From assembly GCA_903772945.1 (NCBI GenBank), contig CAICTM010000054.1, positions 65,001 through 129,000 of the forward strand: a stretch of 64,000 bases of DNA. Reading direction: 5' to 3'. This document shows, piece by piece, positions 21,700 through 30,889 of this stretch. The stretch's first letter is position 1. Each line of letters opens with the position of its first letter. Source of the DNA: Seminavis robusta (lineage: Eukaryota > Bacillariophyta > Bacillariophyceae > Naviculales > Naviculaceae). Under the pieces are notes generated by a model, which was given only the letters and a program-made list of their open reading frames with translations, had not been told where the DNA came from and ran no database searches. Made by a program: the position numbers and the translations under genes.

Positions 21700-23748
21700 T
21701 TACGACCACAAGAGATCCTGTGTAACCGAAAATGGGGACGCATTACCGCCACGACGTTCCTCAGAGCTTTGTCTAGCTGTGAGATCTGGTAAGTTGCCCG
21801 CTTGATTGTTCTGATTGTTGCTGTCTGCCTTGTAACTCTTGGATGACAAAGTTGATAGAGGTAGCAAGGACGCTTCATGATAAAGAGTGACCGAGCTAGG
21901 GTGCTCGGCAGTATAGATTCGTGTTGGACAGTAGGCATCCCAATCGGGGATAAATTTGTCAACGCTGGCCGCCAGGGGTCTGTTCTCCAAACGAAGTCGG
22001 TTGCCAGTGCACATCTCCAGCACCTTGTCCGAGTCACGACTTGTCGCAAACTCTACATGCGCAGTGCAATATGTATATCCTGGCTTCGTAGGGTCAATGC
22101 AAGCCTTCTTGATGGTTAACGAGTGCTCCGTTTTCAAGAAATGCACGAGCTCACGAACAGTCGTGCTCACTGGAAGGCTTTTGATGTATAGGTGCTGCGT
22201 CTTGCACTTCTGCAGGCTCGGAAGGGTGTTGTCGAGTAGCACTGGGGCTTGTCGCGTCATCAACAGCTGGGTACCCTTTGGAGTCAGACGTAAGCAAATA
22301 TGCTCTTGATTCTCAGTTGGCACAAGTTGGCTTTGCGAAACATGGGCAAAACCGGCAAGGCGCTGTTGATGATGAACGCTTCTTCCGCACTCGATCAAGC
22401 CCTGTCGCAAGGCGTCGTCACGACTGCGTGCAGGGAAATCATCCGCTGCTCCCAGAATCAAATACCGTTGGAATCTGCTGCTGACGACACTGGCTTTTGC
22501 CCAACCTTCGACTGTCGATAATTTTAGAATCTTGCAGAATGCTAGCGTACTATCTCCTTCAACCAAGTCCTTTTCAATGTCGCCACGAACATACGATGGG
22601 GACTGCTTGGGATGAACCTTACAGAATCGGTCGTAATCGACTTTGAGATGGCGGCCACCAAGGATCAGCTTTGATTCAGTGGCCAAAATAATCAATCGCT
22701 CCGCGTCTCGCTCTGTCTCAAGAGCCACATGAGCAAATGTATAGGGAGCTTCGTACCAAGGCTTTCGGTAGGCATGAATCACGGTGGAATCGAGCTGCTT
22801 CTCGATGAACTCGACGAGGTCGAGCTCACTTGTGCCTCGGGGGATGTTTTTGATAAAGATTCTCGTAGAGGGACCTGCAGGAGGACCAATCGTACCAGTA
22901 GATGTAGGTGCTGCTTGGTTGGTAGCCTTATCCGACCCGATGCCACTGAGACTCTTGACACGAAGGAATTCTTCTTTAGAGAATCTAGGTCCAGCGTTGT
23001 TGGTGGCTATGATCTCCCCCTTCCCATTACCAAGGAAGCATCGCCCTTTCTCCAGCCATCCCATTTCCATAGCAAACTCGCGTGCCTCCTTGTAGACAAG
23101 CTTTGCCCTGGTACCGGTACCGCTATGTGCGGAGCCAGTTTTCCGATGAAAAATCTCGGCGACTTGGCTTGCCAAGACCCATCCGTCCTCTGCCTTTGTA
23201 TCTTCCTTGGAGACTTCCTGCAATAATATCTTGCGCAAACGGCGAGCATTTTCCTCTGCTGCTAGTTGCCGATTTTTGTCGAGAATGTCATCAAACAGAC
23301 TCATATGAACATCTGCAATGGACTGGAGGTCGGCCGACAGTCTACATTCCTTGCCATGAATGATGAACACTTTGACTCTCCGATCCTTTAGCTTGTTCAA
23401 TGCATAGACATAGTCTCCGTCGCCCGTGATAAGGACGACAGATGGTTTGACATCCGTTTCACTCAATCTGTCCCATGCAAAACAAAGCATGTCGACGGTC
23501 AGCTTTTTGTCGACGGACTCCTTTTGTCCACGGCGTGGTGTATTGACCAAAGTAAAGCCATTCTTGCATAGGTCACCTGCATTCAACGAGAGGTCGCCTT
23601 CGGTGTCATAGTAGACCTTTCGATCCACAATTCTGATTCCGTGCGGAGATAGTGCGTCGATGAGCGCCTTGCTAGCATCGGAGGCAGGAACTGATGCGAG
23701 AAGAGGCACGTTCTCGTAGTCCCAGAAGACAGCCGCAGGAGAAGACAT
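21700..23748 (-). CDS. NYN-domain (PIN-like) RNase with two RRMs
   Basis: 682 residues from the ATG at 23748 (MSSPAAVFWDYEN). The same frame stays open to 24156, but that extension translates GTACCGGTAC intergenic repeats and shows no domain, so I reject it. Residues 1-150 form a NYN domain (MARF1/LabA/limkain type): the acidic residues Asp10 (FWDYEN), Asp86 (KLTVDML), Asp110 and Asp112 (ITGDGDYVYAL) fit the metal-binding cluster of PIN-like nucleases. A winged-helix-like stretch follows (about 188-248, DGWVLASQVAEIFHRKTG). Then come an RRM (about 296-375, RIFIKNIPRGTSELDLVEFIE ... TFAHVALE), a linker with another helical segment, and a second RRM-like domain in the C-terminal part (HLYIKSLPVSTTVRELVHFL ... 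AHVEFA). It is probably an RNA-guided or RNA-binding endoribonuclease in the cytosol or in granules. The target is unknown. Confidence 0.85.
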   Translation of the reverse strand: MSSPAAVFWDYENVPLLASVPASDASKALIDALSPHGIRIVDRKVYYDTEGDLSLNAGDLCKNGFTLVNTPRRGQKESVDKKLTVDMLCFAWDRLSETDVKPSVVLITGDGDYVYALNKLKDRRVKVFIIHGKECRLSADLQSIADVHMSLFDDILDKNRQLAAEENARRLRKILLQEVSKEDTKAEDGWVLASQVAEIFHRKTGSAHSGTGTRAKLVYKEAREFAMEMGWLEKGRCFLGNGKGEIIATNNAGPRFSKEEFLRVKSLSGIGSDKATNQAAPTSTGTIGPPAGPSTRIFIKNIPRGTSELDLVEFIEKQLDSTVIHAYRKPWYEAPYTFAHVALETERDAERLIILATESKLILGGRHLKVDYDRFCKVHPKQSPSYVRGDIEKDLVEGDSTLAFCKILKLSTVEGWAKASVVSSRFQRYLILGAADDFPARSRDDALRQGLIECGRSVHHQQRLAGFAHVSQSQLVPTENQEHICLRLTPKGTQLLMTRQAPVLLDNTLPSLQKCKTQHLYIKSLPVSTTVRELVHFLKTEHSLTIKKACIDPTKPGYTYCTAHVEFATSRDSDKVLEMCTGNRLRLENRPLAASVDKFIPDWDAYCPTRIYTAEHPSSVTLYHEASLLPLSTLSSKSYKADSNNQNNQAGNLPDLTARQSSEERRGGNASPFSVTQDLLWS

Positions 23749-23970
23749 CGTTCGAGTAAAAGATTCGAATGAATCAGAATCGGGCAGACGAGAGAACGTG
23801 TGGTTCCAACAAGCCCAGCAGCCCGGCCAAAAGTGCATTGTGAGTGGCATGTGGACGTCCCTCTCGTTCTCTTTGAGCATCGGTCGCTCCTCCACGATAG
23901 CTCCAGCATCCTTCACCACGCTCATCCAGAAGGAGTGCTCGTCAAGTCCAGCTAGAGTATTGGTACAAGG

Positions 23971-24016
23971 TATGATACCGGTACCTGGTAGTACGGGACC
24001 GGTACGTCGGTATCGT
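23971..24016. repeat. GTACCGGTAC-type short palindromic cluster
   Basis: Dense overlapping ACCGGTACC/GGACCGGTACG words upstream of the NYN gene, like those upstream of the FKBP gene at 58219-58275. Confidence 0.6.
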
Positions 24017-25196
24017 CCCAATGTGGTGGGAGTTTCGATCTGAAAACAGCAATCGTTTTTCGTGGGGAGATCCACGCCTGCCGTGGAGCTTCCTCTTCCA
24101 CGTCGAGCGAGTGCAATGTGCAATGTGACATCAGTCTTCAAACTTAACGCCCTCATCTACGCTGTCTTTTCAAGTGAGTGCAGCCAAAATCAATCCAGAA
24201 GCCGAACCCAAGAAGCCAGATTCACCGTGGAAATCGTGGATCACCGATCTTGCATGGTCAAGGAACAAAAGGCGCTCAGAAAGGAAAAGAAAGCAAATTC
24301 TGCATGCTCACGGTATGCACAACAGGATCCAAACAACACTGAACACAGTTGCAATCCATGCCAACTACTTGAAGGACCAGGATGACGTGGAAGAGCTCCC
24401 AAGATTTGCTTGAAGCAGTGTTGGAGTAGGAGGATTCGGTTCAGTGTAAGTTTTGGATTGCGTTGATTGGAGGTTTGACAGGGATGATGCTGGGCTTAGA
24501 TGGTGGTGCATCTGTCATTTTGGGCAAGGCATGGAATTGATCCCTGAGTATATGGATGGACACAAGAGAAGGAATGGATTGGTCGGTTTAGATGAAAGAA
24601 GGAATTCAGACGGAACACTGATGAAGTCGTTGGAATAGCATCCTTGCACAACAATGACTAGTAGTCTATAGTGTCTGTCGCTGATCGTCACTAAATGATA
24701 GCAAAACAACTGCATGTTTACGGTGGAGGACCTACTTGTAGACCTAATGTATTTGAAGCCTTCGGCGCAATCAACCATTCCGGTGAATGATCCAATCGCC
24801 TGATTCTATTACTTTCGTAGCAAGCTAACCTAGCTAGAACTGCCCTGAAAAGGGAAACGGGGCAAAACAGTCACTGCAATCTCTCATCTTCGTGCCTTGG
24901 GTTACGAAGTCTGGCTGCCTTAGCATAAACTGAAGGAGCACCACCACCATCCTCTGGGTACGACGGTGGACAGTAGCGGGCCCCACGAATGCTGGTATCG
25001 GTTACGGAGTATTACATACAGTACCGTCTTCTTTCTTGCTTGTTTGACTTGCTCTTGACTTCAGGAGGTGCGCACTGCCACTATTCTGAGCGTTGGGAAT
25101 GATAAATTCAGTGGAATGCCCTGAGCCGCCATTTCGTCCAGAAGTGTTCAACCCAGAGTCGATTGCCTAGCTGGATCAATACAACGCAAAGGAAAG
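24017..25196. other. Intergenic
   Basis: No supported gene. The frame at 24174-24413 (PKKPDSPWKSWITDL..., 79 codons) has protein-like composition but starts with GTG and has no recognisable domain; it could be a stray exon. Confidence 0.4.
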
Positions 25197-25496
25197 ATGA
25201 TTACTACTCGCACACAACATGGATGGCGGTCGTCGCGTTCGAATAGCGGCGTTGCGTCGCAACTGGGGTTCAAGACGCGGCACAGCAAACAACAAAAGTT
25301 GTCTGTTTCTCGACCGGCCGCTCCCTTCCATCATCATTCCACGGATCCTTCCTACAATCGACTCAATCCACTGGCAGCCCCCTCTCTATATAATCGGGCG
25401 TGGTCTTGTGGGGCACTAATGAAGTGGAAGAAAATCAACAGAGAAGACGTTGTCAAATGTCACGATTCCGGAATGGGTTCAACGTTCTCTTTGTAA
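25197..25496 (+). CDS. Hypothetical short ORF
   Basis: 99 residues with an ATG start, basic and Ser/His-rich (SRPAAPFHHHSTDPSYNR). I recognise no family, and no signal peptide or TM is visible. Other frames are also open over this region (for example 25450-25740), so coding status is uncertain. Confidence 0.2.
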   Translation: MITTRTQHGWRSSRSNSGVASQLGFKTRHSKQQKLSVSRPAAPFHHHSTDPSYNRLNPLAAPSLYNRAWSCGALMKWKKINREDVVKCHDSGMGSTFSL

Positions 25497-27017
25497 TAAT
25501 GAGGACACTGTTCGCGACATGCAACAATCTTTGTGTCTTGTTGGCGCTCTGGCATCTGGAGCTCACAGAGAAACAAGGCCTTCTTTTGCAACAACTTCAA
25601 TGGAGACAGGGAAAGCCAATGACAACGCCATGGCACGTGGACTACACTGTCTTCATTCAACTTTGCTGCTTTACTTGCGCGTCAAACTCGACCTTGGGCT
25701 CTCAAGCAAATACAGCTGTCGTGTACCCACCGATAGCTGAAGTTAGAGTAAAAACGCATCATGTAGATGAATCCTAGCTCTAGCATCTCGTTAAATAGAA
25801 GTATTTTCTTGTCGTTAGCCTGGCAACGTTAACGAAGCCTAGTAGATCCTCATTCTACATGTATTCCAGTTTGATTGGTTGTTGTGGTACGTACATGTAG
25901 GCTAGCTCTCAAACCTTCCTGGACAATCAAGCCATCAATGTGAAGTAGGAGAAGGCAGAACCATGCAACCATGGTTGCTTGGACTATCATAGCTATCTAG
26001 CCATTCTTTGATTTTCCACTTCTTCGCCCGTATGTGGCTCGCCAAGGCTCGCCTTTGATGCTTGGGCGGCCGTACAGGGCAAGAAGCTGCATCACAAAGC
26101 CTTTCTTTGTCGTCCGATGCGAAAACAACTTGCACACTCATCAGGGCTCTGGGCCATCCTGTTTGGTCGCGTTCACCACAGCCCCCTGCAAATCGTGGCA
26201 GTACGGTACTCGAGAACGGATTACTTCCCAAAGGCTTCTTCGCCACTTTGTGACTCAATCCCCCCAATTTCCTCACTCATTGTGAATGCCCCCAAATTGT
26301 TTGACCGGATGAGAGGGAAGAGAACAGCTTGGGGTGGCTGAAGCCTGAGGGGCGGGCAACCACATGCTGTCTTGAAGGAGTGAAACAAAAGCAATCAGCC
26401 TTCGGCGCAATAGTACCTTTAGATATTTTTAAAACTACTATTAATCATTGTGCGTTACCGTTTTACTTGACCCCTCTTGGTCTTGACTTACCTGGGGTGG
26501 AAGAGTGGTGGAAGTCAAGACGAAGTTTAGCGGCAGGTTCAGCAAACACGTCCCATGAGTCAGTCACAGTGGATCGAGGTTCAATATTTATAACAGAATG
26601 CAATCTGTCCGTCTTCCGTCTAAGCTGACGATTTGACCTCGATCTTTTTCTGGGCCAGTAAAGAGTACGATACTACTAGTACAGTACGGTACCAGTGATG
26701 AGCTGAACACACTTACTTTTTTGCTTCTTTGGGTCCCTGCACACTGACTTTGTAATGGGTCCGTCAGGAAGCCAGTCCAGGTTCCTTAATTAAGTCTTCC
26801 GATCGGATTCTCCGCATACCGTTATTAATTAATACATTGTAAACTTGAGTACCCTACGAGCTATTAAAAAATAGCTACCTGGTAGGTCTAGTACTCTACT
26901 ACCAGTAGCTACTAGCTAGCTAGAGGGAGTCTCCATCGAAGCAAACCCACACAACCTATCTCATAAAATTGAAACCAAAACCCACAATTTCAATTCCCCC
27001 CAAACCACACTGCCAAC
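25497..27017. other. Intergenic
   Basis: About 1.5 kb with no supported gene. Open frames on both strands at 25935-26630 show no domains. AT-rich TTAATTAA words (26780-26835) and CTAGCTAGCTAG (26912-26923) precede the P/vWD gene. The last ~60 bp (AAACCCAC, AAACCAC words) resemble the leader of the inverted copy near 38400. Confidence 0.45.
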
Positions 27018-28301
27018 ATGATGATCACTTTCATTGCCCTGTCCCTCCTTGGCAGCTTGTCTTCTGCCAAGGCTCAAACTGTTACATACAATTCTTCTCC
27101 TAACTTGGCGATCCCAGGAGCTGGACAAGATAGGGGTAGGGTTAGTGACAGCATCTTTGTAGATGCCAGCTTTGAAATCTGTGACGTCGACATTTCAGTG
27201 GACATCACCCACACTTGGACTGCTGACTTGGAGCTTGATCTCACCATGGATGGACCAGACCCAACAACTGACCCTGTTGATGTGATTCGGCTTCAATACG
27301 ATGATTGCGGGTCCAGTGATGACCTTGTTGTTACTTTCGATGATTCCGCTACCGAAAGTCTGAATGGAGCTAGTAGCACCAATAACCTTTGTAATCAAGA
27401 TGGACTAGAGGTTCAGCCGGAGGAGGCTCTTTCTACTTTCAATGGCCACCAATCCATTGGTTACTGGACATTAGACATCAATGATGATGCTGTTGGCGAC
27501 ACAGGAACACTTAATTCTTGGTCTATTACCCTCACAGCCTGTGAAACAATCACGGATGGTGCTGGCACTGGCGACCCTCACTTCAAGTCCTGGGCTGGCA
27601 AGTGGTTTGATTTCCATGGAGAGTGTGACTTGGTCTTTGTTGACAGCCCCAAGTTTGGACATGGAACTGGATTGGCCATCCACATTCGAACCAAGGCCCG
27701 GTACCAGTACTCTTACATTGAGTCTGCTGCTGTTCAAATCGGAGACAGTGTTCTAGAGGTTGGTGAATATGGTAGCTACATGTTGGATGGCATCTCCAAT
27801 GCTGATCTGGACTCTGAGAAACTTGACAGTTACACTGTTACCCACAAGAAGATCAACTCCAAGCAAGATGTTTTCACCATTGAGCTTGGAGAGGGAAAGC
27901 AGATTGTCATTCAATCCTTCAAGGACCTTGTCAGTGTCAAGACAGTTGGTGCCAGCTTTGAAGAGTACCGTGGAAGCCAAGGACTCTTGGGAGAGTTTGG
28001 AACTGGCAAGTTGCTGTCCCGCAATGGAACCATCATGACTGATCCAGATGCCTTTGGCAATGAATGGCAAGTCCTTGAAACAGAACCCAAGCTCTTCCAA
28101 ACAGCCAGATTCCCCCAGCACCCAGTGCAATGCAGTATGCCTGGTCCTGAAAGAGATGGACGCCGCCGCCTTGGCGAATCCACCATTTCCATGGAAGCTG
28201 CTGAGGAGGCATGTGAGCATTGGGGAGACTTGAAGGACCAATGTGTCTATGATGTCATGGCTGCTGAAGATTTGGAGCTTGCCGAAGCTGGAGCATTCTA
28301 A
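27018..28301 (+). CDS. Secreted P-domain + von Willebrand D protein (copy 1)
   Basis: Single-exon gene of 427 residues. Signal peptide at 1-19 (MMITFIALSLLGSLSSAKA). Residues ~45-175 resemble a proprotein-convertase P (Homo B) domain: CDVDISVDITHTWTADLELDLTMDGP, then WTLDINDDAVGDTGTLNSWSITL. Residues ~183-340 match a von Willebrand factor type D domain: TGDPHFKSWAGKWFDFHGECDLVFV, with the GDPH and FDFHG hallmarks. The C-terminal helix ends CVYDVMAAEDLELAEAGAF. No protease domain is present, so a secreted adhesive or cell-wall/mucilage role is more likely than proteolysis (inference). A near-identical gene lies in inverted orientation at 37106-38389. A Cys-rich reading frame continues past the TAA stop (see the entry at 28302). 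Confidence 0.88.
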   Translation: MMITFIALSLLGSLSSAKAQTVTYNSSPNLAIPGAGQDRGRVSDSIFVDASFEICDVDISVDITHTWTADLELDLTMDGPDPTTDPVDVIRLQYDDCGSSDDLVVTFDDSATESLNGASSTNNLCNQDGLEVQPEEALSTFNGHQSIGYWTLDINDDAVGDTGTLNSWSITLTACETITDGAGTGDPHFKSWAGKWFDFHGECDLVFVDSPKFGHGTGLAIHIRTKARYQYSYIESAAVQIGDSVLEVGEYGSYMLDGISNADLDSEKLDSYTVTHKKINSKQDVFTIELGEGKQIVIQSFKDLVSVKTVGASFEEYRGSQGLLGEFGTGKLLSRNGTIMTDPDAFGNEWQVLETEPKLFQTARFPQHPVQCSMPGPERDGRRRLGESTISMEAAEEACEHWGDLKDQCVYDVMAAEDLELAEAGAF

Positions 28302-28439
28302 GAGCAATCCTGTGCTGTGAATGCCAGCTGCGTTGGAGAGTGCTCTCTCTGTAGATCCGGCAAGTTCAAGCCCTTCGGACCTTGTGTTGGTCCCAAGGAA
28401 GACAAATCTGGGATTTCTAAAGGTACATGTGGTAAAGTT
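28302..28439 (+). pseudogene. Cys-rich reading frame directly after the stop of P/vWD copy 1
   Basis: Immediately after the TAA at 28299-28301 the same frame continues for 46 codons, with six Cys: SCAVNASCVGECSLCRSG and FKPFGPCVGPKEDKSG, then a TAG. This looks like a vestigial Cys-rich tail of a longer family member; stop-codon read-through is a less likely alternative. A related but more degraded segment lies beyond copy 2 (36861-36958). Confidence 0.45.
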
Positions 28440-28442
28440 TAG

Positions 28443-28956
28443 TTTTGATTCTAATGCAACTGGCTTCAGCAGGAAAGAAGGAAAGGACGTTCCTAAAGTA
28501 GCTACCGTAGCTATGAAACTACAGGCCATGACGTTTTCAACGGGCAGTGGCAAGTTCGTCTTCTATGCATGCTCATGTGCAGAGTAGACGAAAAGCATGT
28601 ACCAAAGGTTGGTGTTACCATGGTGATGATTTGGTTTCTTTGGAATAGGAGAGGATCACTACTCAAACGGCCCTTGCCCTTTTGTTCAAGGACGTGCCCA
28701 TGACCAGCGTTAGTTTTAGAATCCATTTGTTTGATTTCCATTCCCGTCTCGTAGCACGTATATGTGGTGTGCCTCGCCAAGTTCGTTAACCCATTGATAC
28801 TACTTGGGTAGTGTGTGTGTCACGGGATGCCCTGCAAACCAAGAGCGCTGCGAGTATTGAAGTGTGCCTGCATGGTCTGTGTCTCTCTGCGGTACGGTAC
28901 TACCGATACTAGCTAGCTAGAGTAGAAACCTCTGAACCTTCGAATGAATCCATCCA
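28443..28956. other. Intergenic
   Basis: No gene seen between the Cys-rich tail and the 3' end of the GT61 gene. Confidence 0.4.
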
Positions 28957-30552
28957 TCACCTGCCGATTGTGGTGGTTGCCTCTGGCTGGCTGGCCCGCA
29001 CCCCAATCTTGTACCGATGCACTCCTTCCTTTCCATTGTACGTGGCATGCTCGTAGGTGGGATCCTCGTGAAGGCGTTTGAGTTCTTGCAGGATCAGAGT
29101 TGAGTCCACAATGACGCCCGCCACTTGAATGGGATTTTGTTGTTCTTTGCGCGTGGCACGTGGATATGGAATGACGGCATGATGAAGGACTTCGGTGTAC
29201 CGTATCCCCATGGCAGTAGCAATGGCAAAGTAATCGGCCTTTGGGTAGTATCGACTCTCGTGGTTGGTGCAGTGTGGTTGTCGCCACTGCTGTAATAGGG
29301 CCTCGTGCGTGCCATTGTGCTCGACAGCAGACGTGGTGTTTCGTCGTGTTGGACGACACCAAGCAAAGCGAAAGGAGATTTCCACCAGTGCCGGTGGAAA
29401 GAAAAAGGACGGGATCGTGTTATTGTTGCCATCATTACTAGTCGTAGTGGGCAGAAAGATTAGGTTGGCGAGTTGTGCTCCGTGCACCGACACGACGACG
29501 TCGGCCTGTGCAAAGTCTTGGTATTGCTGGAGGGTGTCGTTGCGTCCACAGACGGTCAATACTTGCGTGTCGTATCCCAAATTGCGAACGTTTTGGAGAA
29601 AGACGGAATCAGAAAAGAGAGGCATTCCGGTTGTCATGTCCACGAGTTGTCGTGCAAACGACGTGCAGCTGCGTTCCACCAACAATGCCAGGGGTCGTCT
29701 TTTGCGTTTGCGAGCAACAGGTAGGTATCGATTCCGCATCGAGTCGACGAGCCAGGGTTGTAAATACTGACCATGGTTGGATGACGGCTGGTTCCACCGT
29801 TCGTGATGGACTCCTTCTCCAAAGGACATCCATTTGGATTCTAGCAAGAAGCAATTGGATCGGTCAGTGGGGAATGTGTCCTGACCTTCTTGGAACCATT
29901 CAGTGTCGCTGTAGTAGTAATACTCAGGATCATTCAGATGATGTCGTTCGGTATTTTTTTGACGTTGCTGTGCGAAGAACGCTTGCCAATCGTTGGTACG
30001 TGTGGTTTGAATGGAAATGGTATAGTAGGGACCGACAGGAAAGGCGAGTAGCAACTGTTCCAGCCACGCATGGCACTCTTCCAATAAGACATGTACTTGG
30101 ATGGCCACGGTATTCTTTTTCTGCAGAGTTGTCATGAGATTGTAAAAGGGAGTCACATAACTCCACAGAGCGTGGAAAATGTTGCATTCCTTGAGTGGTT
30201 CCAGTACTACATAAATCACATGATCATTCACCAGGAGAAACAGGGGATTGCCAAAATGAAGAGGTTCCGAATCCAAGTTCACTTCCGTGATGCGAGTGCA
30301 CTCTTCAATAGACAGATCTTCTTCTTCTTCTTCTTCCATTCGTCTCCTCTGTTCCGGTTGGTCTTGGTCTGACATGTCATCCGAGGGCTGCGGAAGGAGA
30401 CCATTGTACCAATCACCATGGTTGTCTGCGAGAAGATCCAATTGAAAGAGACTAGCAGACAGACCCAGACAGAAGAGCAACAGAACAAGTCGACGACTTC
30501 TACTGGTATTAATAGATGACCACCACCACCACCACCACCACAAGCTCTTCAT
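28957..30552 (-). CDS. GT61-family glycosyltransferase (type II membrane protein)
   Basis: 531 residues from the ATG at 30552; the frame to 30567 begins with a TTG. The N-terminus is MKSL plus seven consecutive Trp (a CCA/TGG microsatellite), then SSINTSRSRRLVLLLFCLGLSASLFQL, a single type II signal anchor. Next is a Glu-rich stalk (EEEEEE, about 72-78) and a luminal catalytic region. The C-terminal part bears the GT61 (DUF563) hallmark QADVVVSVHGAQLANLIFLP, followed by ALVEISF. These enzymes transfer xylose, arabinose or GlcNAc to glycoproteins or cell-wall polysaccharides in the Golgi. Donor and acceptor cannot be inferred. It diverges from the EGF gene and lies between the two inverted P/vWD genes. 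Confidence 0.85.
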   Translation of the reverse strand: MKSLWWWWWWWSSINTSRSRRLVLLLFCLGLSASLFQLDLLADNHGDWYNGLLPQPSDDMSDQDQPEQRRRMEEEEEEDLSIEECTRITEVNLDSEPLHFGNPLFLLVNDHVIYVVLEPLKECNIFHALWSYVTPFYNLMTTLQKKNTVAIQVHVLLEECHAWLEQLLLAFPVGPYYTISIQTTRTNDWQAFFAQQRQKNTERHHLNDPEYYYYSDTEWFQEGQDTFPTDRSNCFLLESKWMSFGEGVHHERWNQPSSNHGQYLQPWLVDSMRNRYLPVARKRKRRPLALLVERSCTSFARQLVDMTTGMPLFSDSVFLQNVRNLGYDTQVLTVCGRNDTLQQYQDFAQADVVVSVHGAQLANLIFLPTTTSNDGNNNTIPSFFFPPALVEISFRFAWCRPTRRNTTSAVEHNGTHEALLQQWRQPHCTNHESRYYPKADYFAIATAMGIRYTEVLHHAVIPYPRATRKEQQNPIQVAGVIVDSTLILQELKRLHEDPTYEHATYNGKEGVHRYKIGVRASQPEATTTIGR

Positions 30553-30889
30553 TGTCTCATCATCCAAGAAAAAGCCAGCTAGCGGTCCAACAGCACGATG
30601 AGAGAACGAGAAGCAATGACGATGAAAAGTGTGCCATTGTGTGATCTCGTAGATTTACCACCTCACGTGTAGATTTGGCGCGGATACGTACTTAAGCTTC
30701 ACAACGGAGATCCTAACCGTAATGTGACTATTCAAATAAGTTACTTAGACGTCCATCCGATCATTTCTGCTTTTGAGAAGCCCGGTGGCAATGGCGCGGA
30801 GCTGCGGTTTCTGAAGAGAGAGCATTTTGCATTGGGCTGCAATTGAGTTAGTTAGTTGAAAGGTGTGGAGCAAAGCAGAGCAAAGCAAG
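30553..30889. other. Divergent intergenic region
   Basis: 337 bp separating the GT61 and EGF genes. No gene or clear motif seen. Confidence 0.4.

Noticed and set aside
23749-24156. 136-residue N-terminal extension of the NYN gene
   Set aside because: Translates GTACCGGTAC intergenic repeats; the conserved NYN domain begins right after the ATG at 23748.
24752-26412. 14-mer GCCTTCGGCGCAAT found near 24760 and 26400
   Set aside because: Too short and without flanking similarity to call a terminal repeat.
27753-28553. 266-codon antisense frame over P/vWD copy 1, with a similar frame over copy 2
   Set aside because: Conserved only because the sense frames are conserved; no domain or signal.
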